A stretch of DNA of 64,000 bases from Martinezella tropici (lineage in GTDB: Bacteria > Pseudomonadota > Alphaproteobacteria > Rhizobiales > Rhizobiaceae), in NCBI GenBank assembly GCA_000799755.1, contig JUHI01000017.1, forward strand, positions 62,001 to 126,000. The letters are read 5' to 3'. Both the position numbers and the translations under genes were made by a program. Below the pieces are notes generated by a model. The model was not told the DNA's origin and searched no databases. It saw only the letters and a list, made by a program, of their open reading frames with translations. Position 1 is the first letter of the stretch. Every line of letters starts with the position of its first letter. Positions 27,351 through 35,789 of this stretch are shown here, piece after piece.

Positions 27351-28319
27351 TTACTCAGCGGCCAGACGCTCGTCGTCGGGATGGAACATTTCGACTGCCG
27401 CCCTGAAGTCCTCTTGATTCGGGCATCGCGACAGACGTGAGCGGAAAGCTTCGATCATCCAGGTGGCGGCAGGACCAGGCGGGTTGTCGACCTTGCGGAC
27501 GGCATAGAGCGGATATTCGCTCTGGTCATAGGCATCAAGCGCCAAAGGCACCAGCCGCTCCTTCTGCAGATCTTCCATGATGAACGCGGCAGGCAGGCCG
27601 CCCCAGCCGAGACCGCCGCGGATAAGCTGATGCTTGGTGGCGATATCGCTGACGTGCCAGACCTTGTAGGACAGGACGTTGAAATCCCTGCCACTCGTCA
27701 GGCTTGAGGCGTCGGTAACGACAAGCTGGACCTCCTCGCGGACATCGGCGAGCGTCAACGGCCGTCCCATCTGAGCGAGCGGATGGTTTGGCGCGGCAAC
27801 GGGCATCATGAAGGAATGGCCGATGCGCTCGATGACCAGGGCATCATCCTGCTTCACGACGGAGCCGCCAATCCCGATCGTCGATTTTCCGCTGGAAACC
27901 AGCTCCATCATCGTCCCGAGTTCACCGGTATCGAGCCGCAGCGAGACATAAGGGAAACGGTCACGGAACTCGCGCAGGACATCGACGGTCGCAAGGATCG
28001 GCACCATGACGCTGATGGCGACAGCCACTTCCGCTTCGAGCCCGGTCTTCAGCCCCTTCACCCTGGCACGCATTACCTGGAGATCGGAAAGAATGCGGCG
28101 CGCATCTTCCAGCATCACCCTGCCCGCATCCGTCAGCTTCGGCTGGCGCGATCCCGAGCGCTCGAACAGCGGCATTTCGAGCTGAGCCTCCAGATTGGCG
28201 ATCGTGTAGCTGATGACCGACTGGGCACGGTTGAGTGCGCGCGAAGCAGCCGAAAAGCTGCCTGCTTCGGCGACGGTCAAAAAGACCTGCAATTGGTCGA
28301 GGGTGGGATTGGGGAGCAT
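27351..28319 (-). CDS. LysR-family transcriptional regulator
   Basis: 322 residues, full length. N-terminal winged helix (LDQLQVFLTVAEAGSFSAASRALNRAQSVISYTI, given here in outline, residues about 7-41) and a C-terminal periplasmic-binding-like effector domain. Divergent from an azoreductase gene with palindromic sequence between, so it is probably the regulator of azoR, responding to a quinone- or azo-type ligand or an oxidation signal. The ligand is not predictable. Confidence 0.88.
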   Translation of the reverse strand: MLPNPTLDQLQVFLTVAEAGSFSAASRALNRAQSVISYTIANLEAQLEMPLFERSGSRQPKLTDAGRVMLEDARRILSDLQVMRARVKGLKTGLEAEVAVAISVMVPILATVDVLREFRDRFPYVSLRLDTGELGTMMELVSSGKSTIGIGGSVVKQDDALVIERIGHSFMMPVAAPNHPLAQMGRPLTLADVREEVQLVVTDASSLTSGRDFNVLSYKVWHVSDIATKHQLIRGGLGWGGLPAAFIMEDLQKERLVPLALDAYDQSEYPLYAVRKVDNPPGPAATWMIEAFRSRLSRCPNQEDFRAAVEMFHPDDERLAAE

Positions 28320-28331
28320 CGGCCATCCATT

Positions 28332-28375
28332 CTATCGATAATTCCAATCCATATTATCACAGTTTTTCTCGATAG
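28332..28375. promoter_or_regulatory. Candidate LysR operator between lysR-type gene and azoR
   Basis: GATAAT-N10-ATTATC (28337-28358) is an AT-rich inverted repeat of T-N11-A type, flanked by CTATCGA and TCGATAG forming a second, wider inverted repeat. Position between divergent genes fits a LysR recognition plus activation site. Confidence 0.55.
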
Positions 28376-28456
28376 TACTGAGGACTTATCTATTGATCCG
28401 AAGGCGATCGGACTCTCCCAGCCGATCTTCACAACTCATTGAAAAGGAAAACGGAT

Positions 28457-29071
28457 ATGTCCTCCATTCTGCTTCTGACCTCCAGCCCGCGCCCGGATTC
28501 GCTCTCCACCAAGATCGCCACCGAGCTTGCCGACAAGATCAAGGCCGCCAACCCCGGCAAGACGCTCGTCAAGCGCGACCTCGCTGCCGACAACCTGCCT
28601 CATATCGACGGCCCCTTCACGGCCGCCATCCGCACGCCAGCCGATGCCCGCACGCCGGAACAGCAGGAACTGGTCAAGGTTTCCGATGCGCTCGTTGACG
28701 AGCTGCTCGCAGCCGACACCGTGGTCATCGGCACCGGCCTCATCAATTTCAACATCTATTCGTCGCTGAAGACCTGGATCGACAATATCGCTCGCGCCGG
28801 CCGCACCTTCACCTACACGGAAACCGGCCCGAAGGGTCTCGCAACCGGCAAGAAGGCCTACATCGTGCTCGCCTCCGGCGGCGTTTACTCCGAAGGCCCG
28901 GCCGCTCCGCTGAACCACGCCGTTCCCTACCTGAAGTCGGTCCTCGCCTTCATCGGCATTACGGAAGTTGAGACGGTCTATGTCGAAGGCATTGCCTTCG
29001 GTCCGGAAGCAGTCGAGAAGGCAATCGGAGCCGCCCAGGCCCGCGCCTCCGAGCTGGCTCTCGCTGCTTAA
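28457..29071 (+). CDS. azoR: FMN-dependent NADH:quinone oxidoreductase / azoreductase
   Basis: 204 residues, flavodoxin-like AzoR family: LLLTSSPRPDSLSTKIA phosphate loop for FMN, NFNIYSSLKTWIDNIARAGRTF (substrate and dimer region) and the ASGGVYSEG loop. It reduces quinones and azo compounds by two electrons, protecting against electrophile stress. Start at 28457 is chosen for AAAGGAAAA upstream; a start six codons earlier is less likely. Divergent from its probable LysR regulator. Confidence 0.92.
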   Translation: MSSILLLTSSPRPDSLSTKIATELADKIKAANPGKTLVKRDLAADNLPHIDGPFTAAIRTPADARTPEQQELVKVSDALVDELLAADTVVIGTGLINFNIYSSLKTWIDNIARAGRTFTYTETGPKGLATGKKAYIVLASGGVYSEGPAAPLNHAVPYLKSVLAFIGITEVETVYVEGIAFGPEAVEKAIGAAQARASELALAA

Positions 29072-29099
29072 TTTGACAGCATTGTTCCGATGATGACAG

Positions 29100-29125
29100 G
29101 CGGCCGGCTCCAACCGGCCGCTTCG
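29100..29125 (+). terminator. Terminator of azoR
   Basis: GCGGCCGG / CCGGCCGC stem, six-base loop, T-rich tail that runs into the end of the convergent TetR gene. Confidence 0.75.
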
Positions 29126-29707
29126 CTATTTTGCCTGCGGCAGCGTCTTCACGAACTCCTTGACGGTCTCCAGGATTTCGTTGGAAAGCGCCTCGTCATT
29201 GGCCACGCGCGCAAGCCCGAGCGCGCCGGTCATGAGGCAGGAGGCGATAATCGCCTTACGCCTGGCTTCGGCGGTCTCCGGCTCCGGCATACGCGCCGTC
29301 ATGGTCTCGAAATTCCGTTGCAAGCCCTCGGTCGCCACGGTTCGGACCGCATCGCTGCTGCGCGCCATGTCCGCCGTCAGCGCGGCATAGGCGCAGCCCT
29401 CGCCGCATTGGTCGCGGTGACGTTCGCTGAGGTAGCCATCGACATAATCGCTCAGCGGGATGCTTTCAGGCGCAATCCCCTTCTCCTCCAGCTGCCGTCG
29501 CGACGAGCCGATCGCCGATTCCACGGCTTCCGCCACCAGCTCGTCGCGCGAGCCGAAATGCTTGTAGAAGCCGCCGACAGTCAGACCCGCCTCCTTCATC
29601 AGATCGGCGACGCCGATCCCCTCCAGTCCCTCTTCGCGCAGACGCTTGGCGGCGAGCGTCACGATGCGTTCGTGCGTCTTCTGCTTTTCCAGTTGCGAGC
29701 GGCCCAT
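29126..29707 (-). CDS. TetR-family transcriptional repressor with CGEGC motif
   Basis: 193 residues. N-terminal HTH (IGVADLMKEAGLTVGGFYKHFGSRDELV) of TetR/AcrR type, in three parts over residues 10-55. The ligand domain contains QCGEGCAYAALTADMARS, with two closely spaced cysteines, as seen in NemR-like regulators that sense electrophiles. Divergent from an SDR gene with two near-identical palindromes between them, so it most likely represses both itself and the SDR. Confidence 0.9.
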   Translation of the reverse strand: MGRSQLEKQKTHERIVTLAAKRLREEGLEGIGVADLMKEAGLTVGGFYKHFGSRDELVAEAVESAIGSSRRQLEEKGIAPESIPLSDYVDGYLSERHRDQCGEGCAYAALTADMARSSDAVRTVATEGLQRNFETMTARMPEPETAEARRKAIIASCLMTGALGLARVANDEALSNEILETVKEFVKTLPQAK

Positions 29708-29740
29708 CGAAAATCCCTTCGTGCCCGGCTTGACAAATTA

Positions 29741-29778
29741 GATTACGACCATAATCCTTATGGATAACGATCATAATC
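29741..29778. promoter_or_regulatory. Twin TetR operators
   Basis: GATTACGACCATAATC (29741-29756) and GATAACGATCATAATC (29763-29778) are near-palindromes built on GATTA..TAATC half-sites, offset by 22 bp, about two helical turns. A TTGACA -35-like element (29730-29735) lies immediately left. Placement between the divergent TetR and SDR genes makes these the probable TetR binding sites. Confidence 0.78.
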
Positions 29779-29812
29779 CAGATCGTGATGAAAGCCAACA
29801 GGAGCTACGAAC

Positions 29813-30589
29813 ATGCGTCTCAAGAACAAGGTCGCCCTCATCACCGGCGGCAACAGCGGCATCGGCTTCGCCACCGCCCGCCTCTTCCTCGCCGAGGGTG
29901 CAAAAGTCGTCATCACCGGCCGCAACGCAAAAACGCTGGCCGCGGCGGCCGAAGAGCTCGGCGATGGTGTGCTGGCGCTGCAAGCCGACACGACTGATAT
30001 CCCGGCGATGGAGAAGGCATTTGCCGAGGCCGCCGAAAAGCTCGGGAAATTCGATATCGTCTTCGCCAATGCCGGAATTGCCGGCGATACCCCGCTCGGC
30101 AAGACCACGCTCGAGCAGTTCGAGACCATCGTGCGCATCAATTTCACCGGCGTCTTCTTCACGGTGCACGCAGCCCTGCCACATCTGAATGACGGCAGCT
30201 CGGTGATCCTGAACGGCTCGGTGCATGCCGTCCTCGGCATTCCCGGCGCCTCGGCCTATGCCGGCACCAAGGGTGCCGTTCGCGCCATGACCCGCAATCT
30301 CGCCTCCGAGCTCGCGCCCCGCGGCATCCGCGTCAATCAGGTCACGCCGGGCGCCACCAGCACGCCGATCTGGGATGCGCGCGCCGCCACGCCCGAGGCC
30401 AGAGAAGGACTTAGGGCGCGCTTCGGCAACCTCAGCCCGCTTGGCCGCATGAGCGAGGCGGACGAAATCGCCAAGGCAGCGCTCTATTTCGCCTCCGATG
30501 ATTCCGCCAACGTGACGGCCATCGAAATCACCGTCGACGGCGGCGCCGTCAATGCCCCGTTCGGCGCCAAGATGTTCCGTACAGCTTAA
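29813..30589 (+). CDS. Short-chain dehydrogenase/reductase under TetR control
   Basis: 258 residues, classical SDR. NAD(P) motif TGGNSGIGFA, NAG motif (ANAGIAG), catalytic Ser in LNGSVHAV and YAGTK for Tyr/Lys; the end VDGGAVNAP is typical. ACAGGAGC precedes the ATG. Likely reduces a reactive carbonyl or quinone given the NemR-like regulator next to it, but the substrate is unknown. Confidence 0.9.
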   Translation: MRLKNKVALITGGNSGIGFATARLFLAEGAKVVITGRNAKTLAAAAEELGDGVLALQADTTDIPAMEKAFAEAAEKLGKFDIVFANAGIAGDTPLGKTTLEQFETIVRINFTGVFFTVHAALPHLNDGSSVILNGSVHAVLGIPGASAYAGTKGAVRAMTRNLASELAPRGIRVNQVTPGATSTPIWDARAATPEAREGLRARFGNLSPLGRMSEADEIAKAALYFASDDSANVTAIEITVDGGAVNAPFGAKMFRTA

Positions 30590-30807
30590 GCCCCGGCAAG
30601 CGCGGAATGACCGTCGATATTGACGGTTCAATTGAGGCCGCCTGATGCTGATGCGTGGGGCGGCCGTTGCGCCAATTCCCGTTGCCGCAACGCACGGCTT
30701 TTGCAATGCTCAGTCCTCGAAGCGGATAAGTCTCGTCGCTAGCGCCGTTCTTCGTGCAACAATCCCAGCCAACGGGGCAGCTACGACCCCGGGGTAAAGA
30801 GAAAGAG

Positions 30808-31272
30808 ATGCCAATTCCATTGTACACGCCGCGACATTTTGGGCGCTTGGGCACCTGGCACATATCCGGCTGGAGCATCAAGGCCTACGGAATCTCCGTA
30901 AGTCCCCCGCAACAGGATCAGCTTCTGCAGCCGGACTTGATCAGTCAAGCACATGCCTTCGTCGAAGCCAATCTTGCCCGCATGGAGGGGACGCCGCATT
31001 ACTCTGTCGGCTTCGCAATCCTCCACCACGGAAGCAGCGTAAAAACCTTGTTGACTCAATGGTGCACAAACGAGTGCGTCTGCATGCAATACGCGGCTCA
31101 GTCGAGCTATTCAGGAAAGCCGCAATTCTCGCTGACGAAGAGTGATCTCATGGCCTGCGCATACGAACTTGTGGCGATCGACTTCGAGCGGCGCGCCTGG
31201 ATTTCGACAGTCATGTCGGGAAAGCCGATGCAGAAATATCTGGAAAGCTGGCTGCCGGATGGTCTTTACTGA
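30808..31272 (+). CDS. Conserved hypothetical protein
   Basis: 154 residues, no family recognised. Starts MPIPLYTPRHFGRLGTWHIS; mixed alpha/beta composition with several Cys (CTNECVCMQ), no signal peptide or membrane helix. Start at 30808 is chosen because AAAGAGAAAGAG lies just upstream; an 18-codon longer frame lacks a site. Followed by a short hairpin. Codon use is similar to neighbours, so I take it as a real gene. Confidence 0.6.
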   Translation: MPIPLYTPRHFGRLGTWHISGWSIKAYGISVSPPQQDQLLQPDLISQAHAFVEANLARMEGTPHYSVGFAILHHGSSVKTLLTQWCTNECVCMQYAAQSSYSGKPQFSLTKSDLMACAYELVAIDFERRAWISTVMSGKPMQKYLESWLPDGLY

Positions 31273-31349
31273 CACCATCGACTTCGCGGGTCAGCGCCAT
31301 TTTTGAAATGGTGCCCCACAGGCAGCGCGATTTCAACCGGGATAAGCCA

Positions 31350-31367
31350 CCAGCCCGAACGGGCTGG
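31350..31367 (+). terminator. Short hairpin after hypothetical gene
   Basis: CCAGCCC-GAAC-GGGCTGG, 7-bp stem with a tetraloop and no T tract, between convergent genes. Weak terminator candidate. Confidence 0.45.
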
Positions 31368-31376
31368 CGCTAACGA

Positions 31377-31715
31377 TCAAACCTGGCGAACCTTTTCGCC
31401 GTCGCCGAAGAGACCGGCGCCGTTCTGGTCGATGATCTGCTGGCCCTTGCGGAAAGTGGATTCCACTGCATCGTCCGACGAGGTGAAGACATCGGCGCGG
31501 ATGAAATTGCGCACGAGGATCTCGCCGTTCACATCCTTCTCGATCCGGCCCATGAGGCGGAACTGATTGCCTTCGCGCTGAGGCGTGGCATGGATCGTGC
31601 AGCCAGCATGCATCTGGGGTTCGACGCTGACCGTAGAACCGCCAGACTTTTCATTGCCCGCCTGCGACGCGCCACCGGTGAAGATCGAGATGATATTTGA
31701 AAAGAACGAAGCCAT
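31377..31715 (-). CDS. HlyU-family protein
   Basis: 112 residues. The segment GCTIHATPQREGNQFRLMGRI followed by FIRADVFTSSDDAVESTFRKGQQIIDQNG matches HlyU-family (PF10115-type) proteins common in alphaproteobacteria. Despite the name these are short proteins without a clear HTH; function in rhizobia is unknown. Same strand as ilvA, 37 bp downstream of its stop, so they may be co-transcribed. Confidence 0.82.
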   Translation of the reverse strand: MASFFSNIISIFTGGASQAGNEKSGGSTVSVEPQMHAGCTIHATPQREGNQFRLMGRIEKDVNGEILVRNFIRADVFTSSDDAVESTFRKGQQIIDQNGAGLFGDGEKVRQV

Positions 31716-31752
31716 GGATCGCCTTTAGCATGAAGGTTGCGAGGTCGCAAAG

Positions 31753-33003
31753 TCAAATGATCAGGTTTGCCAGGATCTCGTTTTCGGTGATGTCCTCATA
31801 GCCCATACCGGAACTTTCGAAATTGGCGATAAGCTGCTTGAAATTATCCGGATTCTTCGTCTCGATGCCGATCAGGATGGAGCCGAAATTGCGGGCGCTC
31901 TTCTTTAGATATTCGAAGCGGGCGATATCGTCTTCCGGCCCGAGCATGTTGAGGAAATCGCGAAGCGCGCCGGGGCGCTGCGCCAAGCGCAGGATGAAGT
32001 ATTTCTTCAGCCCGGCATAGCGCATGGCGCGCTCCTTGACGTCGGGCAGGCGCTCGAAATCGAAATTGCCGCCGGAGACGACAGCGACGATGGTTTTGCC
32101 GCGGATACTGTCGCGATCGAGCTTTTCCAGCGCGGTGATTGCCAAGGCGCCGGCCGGCTCCAGCACCACGCCTTCGACATTCAGCATATCGGTGATGGTG
32201 ACGCAGATGGCGTTTTCCTCGATGAGCTTGACCTGATCGGCGGCAAAGCCCTTGAGTGCGGCGAAGTTCAGCTCGCCGATACGACCGACGGCGGCGCCAT
32301 CGACGAAATTGTCGACCTTGGCGAGCGTGACCACCTGCCCCGCCTCGATGCTGCGGCGCAGGCTCGGCGCTCCCGCCGGCTCGGCAAAGGTAAAGGCTTC
32401 GCGAGGAAGCCTATCGGCGAAATAGCCGGTGATCCCCGCGGCAAGACCGCCACCGCCGACGGGAAGAAGGACGTGATCGGGGATAACGCCCTCAGGCAGT
32501 TGCTCGGCGATCTCGGCCGCGACGGTCGCCTGCCCCTCGATAATATCGGCGTGATCAAAAGGCGGCACCATGACGCCATCGATCTTTTCGACATGCTCGC
32601 GCGCAGCCTGATAGCACTGATCGAAGAAATCGCCGAAGAGCTTGATGGTGATGAACTCGCCGCCGAAGATGCGGGTCTTGTCGATCTTCTGCTGCGGCGT
32701 CGTCACTGGCATATAGACCACCCCAGGCACGCCGAAATGCCGGCAGACGAAGGCAAAGCCCTGGGCATGGTTGCCGGCGGATGCGCAGACGAAGGTCTTT
32801 CCGGTGCCGCCCTCGACGATCACCTTGCGGAAGAAATTGAAGGCGCCGCGGATCTTGTAGGAACGGACCGGCGTCAAATCCTCGCGCTTCAGCCAGATCT
32901 CGGCGCCGTAGCGGGCGGAAAGATGCTCGTTCAGCTGCAGCGGCGTTGCAGAGAAAAGGCCACGCATGGCCTCGGTTGCTTCGAGAACAGTCTGTTTGTC
33001 CAC
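31753..33003 (-). CDS. ilvA: Threonine dehydratase (ammonia-lyase)
   Basis: 416 residues with a GTG start. PLP lysine K50 in VRSYKIRGA, NHAQG motif (SAGNHAQGF) and the glycine loop PVGGGGLAAG. A C-terminal ACT-like domain (YFILRLAQRPGALRDFLN onward) points to the biosynthetic or regulated form of about 410-420 residues with one ACT-like domain. It converts threonine to 2-oxobutanoate, entering isoleucine synthesis; IlvD of the same pathway is at 60 kb. Confidence 0.92.
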   Translation of the reverse strand: MDKQTVLEATEAMRGLFSATPLQLNEHLSARYGAEIWLKREDLTPVRSYKIRGAFNFFRKVIVEGGTGKTFVCASAGNHAQGFAFVCRHFGVPGVVYMPVTTPQQKIDKTRIFGGEFITIKLFGDFFDQCYQAAREHVEKIDGVMVPPFDHADIIEGQATVAAEIAEQLPEGVIPDHVLLPVGGGGLAAGITGYFADRLPREAFTFAEPAGAPSLRRSIEAGQVVTLAKVDNFVDGAAVGRIGELNFAALKGFAADQVKLIEENAICVTITDMLNVEGVVLEPAGALAITALEKLDRDSIRGKTIVAVVSGGNFDFERLPDVKERAMRYAGLKKYFILRLAQRPGALRDFLNMLGPEDDIARFEYLKKSARNFGSILIGIETKNPDNFKQLIANFESSGMGYEDITENEILANLII

Positions 33004-33357
33004 GGCTTGTCCGTCCTTCTTCAGTCAGACCCCGCTATGACACAGGAAAGATGAGTAAAGAAAGCCTGTTTATCGCCATTTCGGGCCTCTCAGGCCGAGA
33101 TTTCCGCTGCGGCACATATGTAGCTGACTATTTTTGTATCCAGCAATCCGTCCCCTAAATCTGCGAGTTGACAGCAAAGCGCCCCCTCCCTCCAATAGCA
33201 CTCAGCCATCATGACGATGGTTAGAGGCCCGCCCTAAATCCGATCCGTCGGCTCCGGCGGGCTTCGCCTGTCGCTGGACACTCACTTATACTTGCGTCCA
33301 GGATTGAGAATCGCGTGAAGGATGCTTATCCCGTCTTATTCGAGGGGGAAAATCATC
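33004..33357. other. Intergenic region between ilvA and lipoprotein gene
   Basis: About 350 bp holding two divergent promoters. A loose GCCCGCC...GGCGGGC inverted repeat lies near 33230-33265. No leader peptide or classical attenuator for ilvA could be seen. Confidence 0.3.
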
Positions 33358-33699
33358 ATGCGCCTTATGCGTCCAGCCATCATTGCCTTCAGTCTTGCCG
33401 TGCTTGCTTCCTGCAGCTCCCAGGAAGAGGGTTTCGAGAAGATCATTCCCATCTTGAAGGAAAGTCCCTCTGCGCGAGCGCAGGTCATCGACAAGTGCAT
33501 GTCGCAGCACATGTCGCCGGAAATGCTGGATGAAGTCGCCTTCTACGTCAGATCCCAGAGAAGCGAAGCAAAGCGGCTCTTTTGCCAGCGGATGACGACT
33601 GGCCTGGCATCCGGAAGGATAAGCTATGCCGATTTCAAGGCCTTGTTCCAGCAGAAGAAGGTGACGCCAGCGCTTGTCAGCGCTCTGAAGGGCCGCTGA
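33358..33699 (+). CDS. Small lipoprotein of unknown function
   Basis: 113 residues. Basic N-terminus MRLMRPAIIAFSLAVLAS followed by Cys in a lipobox (LAS-C), so it is probably exported and lipidated. Mature part is helical with two further cysteines (DKCMSQ, LFCQRM) that might form a disulfide. Start at 33358 follows GAGGGGGA. No family recognised. Confidence 0.68.
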   Translation: MRLMRPAIIAFSLAVLASCSSQEEGFEKIIPILKESPSARAQVIDKCMSQHMSPEMLDEVAFYVRSQRSEAKRLFCQRMTTGLASGRISYADFKALFQQKKVTPALVSALKGR

Positions 33700-33789
33700 G
33701 CAACGGGCAGTCGGGCGGATACCTGTCGGCCCTTTCCGGCAAAACATTTCCTTGACTGAATCGCTCAAGTGCTTGATGGGGAAAGGCAC

Positions 33790-33875
33790 GCGGACGTGGC
33801 GAAACTGGTAGACGCAAGGGACTTAAAATCCCTCGACCTTTGGTTGTACGGGTTCGACCCCCGTCGTCCGCACCA
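33790..33875 (+). tRNA. tRNA-Leu (TAA)
   Basis: 86 nt class II tRNA: acceptor GCGGACG/CGTCCGC, anticodon loop CTTAAAA (TAA), long variable arm, T arm GGTTCGACCCC, encoded CCA at the 3' end. Confidence 0.95.
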
Positions 33876-33902
33876 AGATCAAGCTCGATCAAGACAAGAA
33901 CG

Positions 33903-33927
33903 AAAAAGGCGCAGCCTTCGCCGCGCC
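33903..33927 (-). terminator. Terminator of wrbA
   Basis: On the minus strand GGCGCGGC pairs with GCTGCGCC (one G-U) around GAAG, followed by five T residues, 28 bp after the wrbA stop. Confidence 0.75.
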
Positions 33928-33954
33928 CCTCTCCAACAATAGTCGGCGACCGAA

Positions 33955-34554
33955 TTAAGCCGTGAGCTTGGCAGCGATCTTGGCGACGTGGGCGCCCTGG
34001 TATTTTGCGGCTTCGAGTTCGATTTCCGAAGGCTGGCGCGAGCCGTCGCCGTTAGTGATCGTCGAAGCGCCGTAGGGCGAGCCGCCCTTGACTTCTTCCG
34101 TGCCCATCTGGCCCTGGAAGGCGTAGGGAAGGCCAACGACGGCCATGCCGTGGTGCAGCAGGGTCGGGATGAAGCCGAGGATGGTGGATTCCTGGCCGCC
34201 GTGCTGGGTCGCGGACGAGGTGAAGACCGAACCGACCTTGCCGACGAGCTTGCCGCCGAACCAGAGGCCGCCGGTCTGATCCCAGAAATTGCGCATCTGC
34301 GAGGCAACCGTGCCGAAGCGGGTGCCGGCACCGACGATGATGGCGTCATATTCCGCCAGTTCGTCCGGCGTCGCGATCGGGGCTTCCTGATCCAGCTTGA
34401 AATAGGAGGCTTTGGCAACTTCTTCCGGAACGAGTTCGGGCACGCGCTTGACGATGACATCGGCACCGGCGGACTTTGCGCCTTCTGCGACGGCATAGGC
34501 CATCTTCTCGATGTGACCGTAAGCGGAGTAATAGAGAACCAGAACCTTAGCCAT
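33955..34554 (-). CDS. wrbA: NAD(P)H:quinone oxidoreductase WrbA
   Basis: 199 residues, full length. Flavodoxin fold with FMN phosphate loop (YYSAYGHIEKMA), GAGTRFGTVASQMRNFWDQTG and the GGSPYGASTITNGDGSRQPS segment characteristic of WrbA. Cytoplasmic tetrameric enzyme reducing quinones by two electrons. Start at 34554 opens MAKVLVLYYSAYGH; longer upstream frames are not used. Confidence 0.94.
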   Translation of the reverse strand: MAKVLVLYYSAYGHIEKMAYAVAEGAKSAGADVIVKRVPELVPEEVAKASYFKLDQEAPIATPDELAEYDAIIVGAGTRFGTVASQMRNFWDQTGGLWFGGKLVGKVGSVFTSSATQHGGQESTILGFIPTLLHHGMAVVGLPYAFQGQMGTEEVKGGSPYGASTITNGDGSRQPSEIELEAAKYQGAHVAKIAAKLTA

Positions 34555-34796
34555 GAAAACGTCTCCCGTTTGTTGGACGCGTTGAATGTCGAGGAATGTT
34601 GTATCAGCGATGCGACATGGGCACAGCCCCCGCGCCCAGAACGCACTGTTCATCCTGCGTAGACGGAATTTCATTTGGAATATCTTGTAAGGACCTGTGA
34701 CGATGCGCAAACGAACGTTTGCATTCGCCGCAAACAGCGCTACCTATTTCGGGTATTTTGCGAACGCGCCGACTGCGCATTTTCCTGGATGTCTCC

Positions 34797-35552
34797 ATGT
34801 CGAACGAAACCATTGTCACAGCCGCCATGCTGGCCATCGGCGACGAATTGCTCTCCGGCCGGACGAAGGACAAGAATATCGGCCATCTCGCCGATGTACT
34901 GCTGCTGGCTGGCATCGACCTGAAGGAAGTGCGTATCGTGGCCGACGACGAGGATGCAATCGTATCGGCGCTCAACGCATTGCGCGGCCAATATGATTAT
35001 GTCTTCACCTCCGGCGGCATCGGTCCGACCCATGACGACATCACCGCCGACGCAATTGCGAAGGCCTTTGGCGTGCCCTGCGAACACGATGCCGAGGCCA
35101 TGCGGATCATGGGCGAAATGTATGCCCGGCGCGAAATGGAGTTCACCGAGGCGCGCCAGCGCATGGCGCGCATGCCAGTCGGCTCGAAGCATATCGCCAA
35201 TCCCGTCTCGACCGCGCCCGGCTTCAACATCGGCAACGTCTATGTCATGGCCGGCGTGCCGCAGGTTTTCCAGGCGATGCTCGACAATGTCATCCCGACG
35301 CTCAGGACCGGCGCGCACGTCTTGTCGACCGCGATTTCCTGCCCTTACGGCGAAGGCGAGATCGGCACGCCCCTCGGCCTCATCCAGAAGGCACATCCCG
35401 ACACCAGCATCGGCTCCTACCCGCGCTATGTCGGCCAATTCTTCTCGACCGAGATCGTCGTCCGAGGCCGCTCCGCCGAGCTGGTTGAAAATGTCGCAGC
35501 GGAAGTGCGCGCGATGATCGAAACCATCCGGCAGTCGAAAGCTACTGCATAA
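34797..35552 (+). CDS. Molybdopterin-binding (MoaB/CinA-N) domain protein
   Basis: 251 residues containing only the MoCF/CinA N-terminal domain: LAIGDELLSGRTKDKN, then FTSGGIGPTHDDITADAIAKAFG, both hallmark segments. It lacks the CinA C-terminal nicotinamide-nucleotide deamidase domain. Such stand-alone proteins are common in rhizobia and their role is unclear (pyridine-nucleotide diphosphatase activity is known for the domain in CinA). Start at 34797 is chosen at the conserved MSNETIVTAAMLAIG opening. Confidence 0.85.
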   Translation: MSNETIVTAAMLAIGDELLSGRTKDKNIGHLADVLLLAGIDLKEVRIVADDEDAIVSALNALRGQYDYVFTSGGIGPTHDDITADAIAKAFGVPCEHDAEAMRIMGEMYARREMEFTEARQRMARMPVGSKHIANPVSTAPGFNIGNVYVMAGVPQVFQAMLDNVIPTLRTGAHVLSTAISCPYGEGEIGTPLGLIQKAHPDTSIGSYPRYVGQFFSTEIVVRGRSAELVENVAAEVRAMIETIRQSKATA

Positions 35553-35553
35553 T

Positions 35554-35650
35554 TCCTTAAATCGGGATCGATTTAAGGATAAAATTATGTAGCGAATGTA
35601 GAGTGTTACAGCGACCTTTGCGCGTCACATGTGACGCGCGGCGCTGCAAC
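35554..35650. repeat. Intergenic double-hairpin repeat
   Basis: First stem TCCTTAAATCG-GGAT-CGATTTAAGGA (35554-35579), perfect over 11 bp. About 45 bp later comes a second stem, GCGCGTCACATGTGACGCGC, enclosed by ACAGCG / CGCTGC. I recall very similar sequences recurring between genes of Rhizobium and Agrobacterium; this is memory, not a search result. It also sits where the terminator of the preceding gene is expected. Confidence 0.6.
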
Positions 35651-35789
35651 GAAAATCACTCGGCTGACGCCTGATATTCAACGAGGGCGTGCACTTTCCA
35701 CGGAACCGTAGGGCCATTCTGCGCATTATCTTGTGGCGGAATGCTGATATCATGATCCGATCCAACCCTTCCGCATGGGAGATCTCTTC

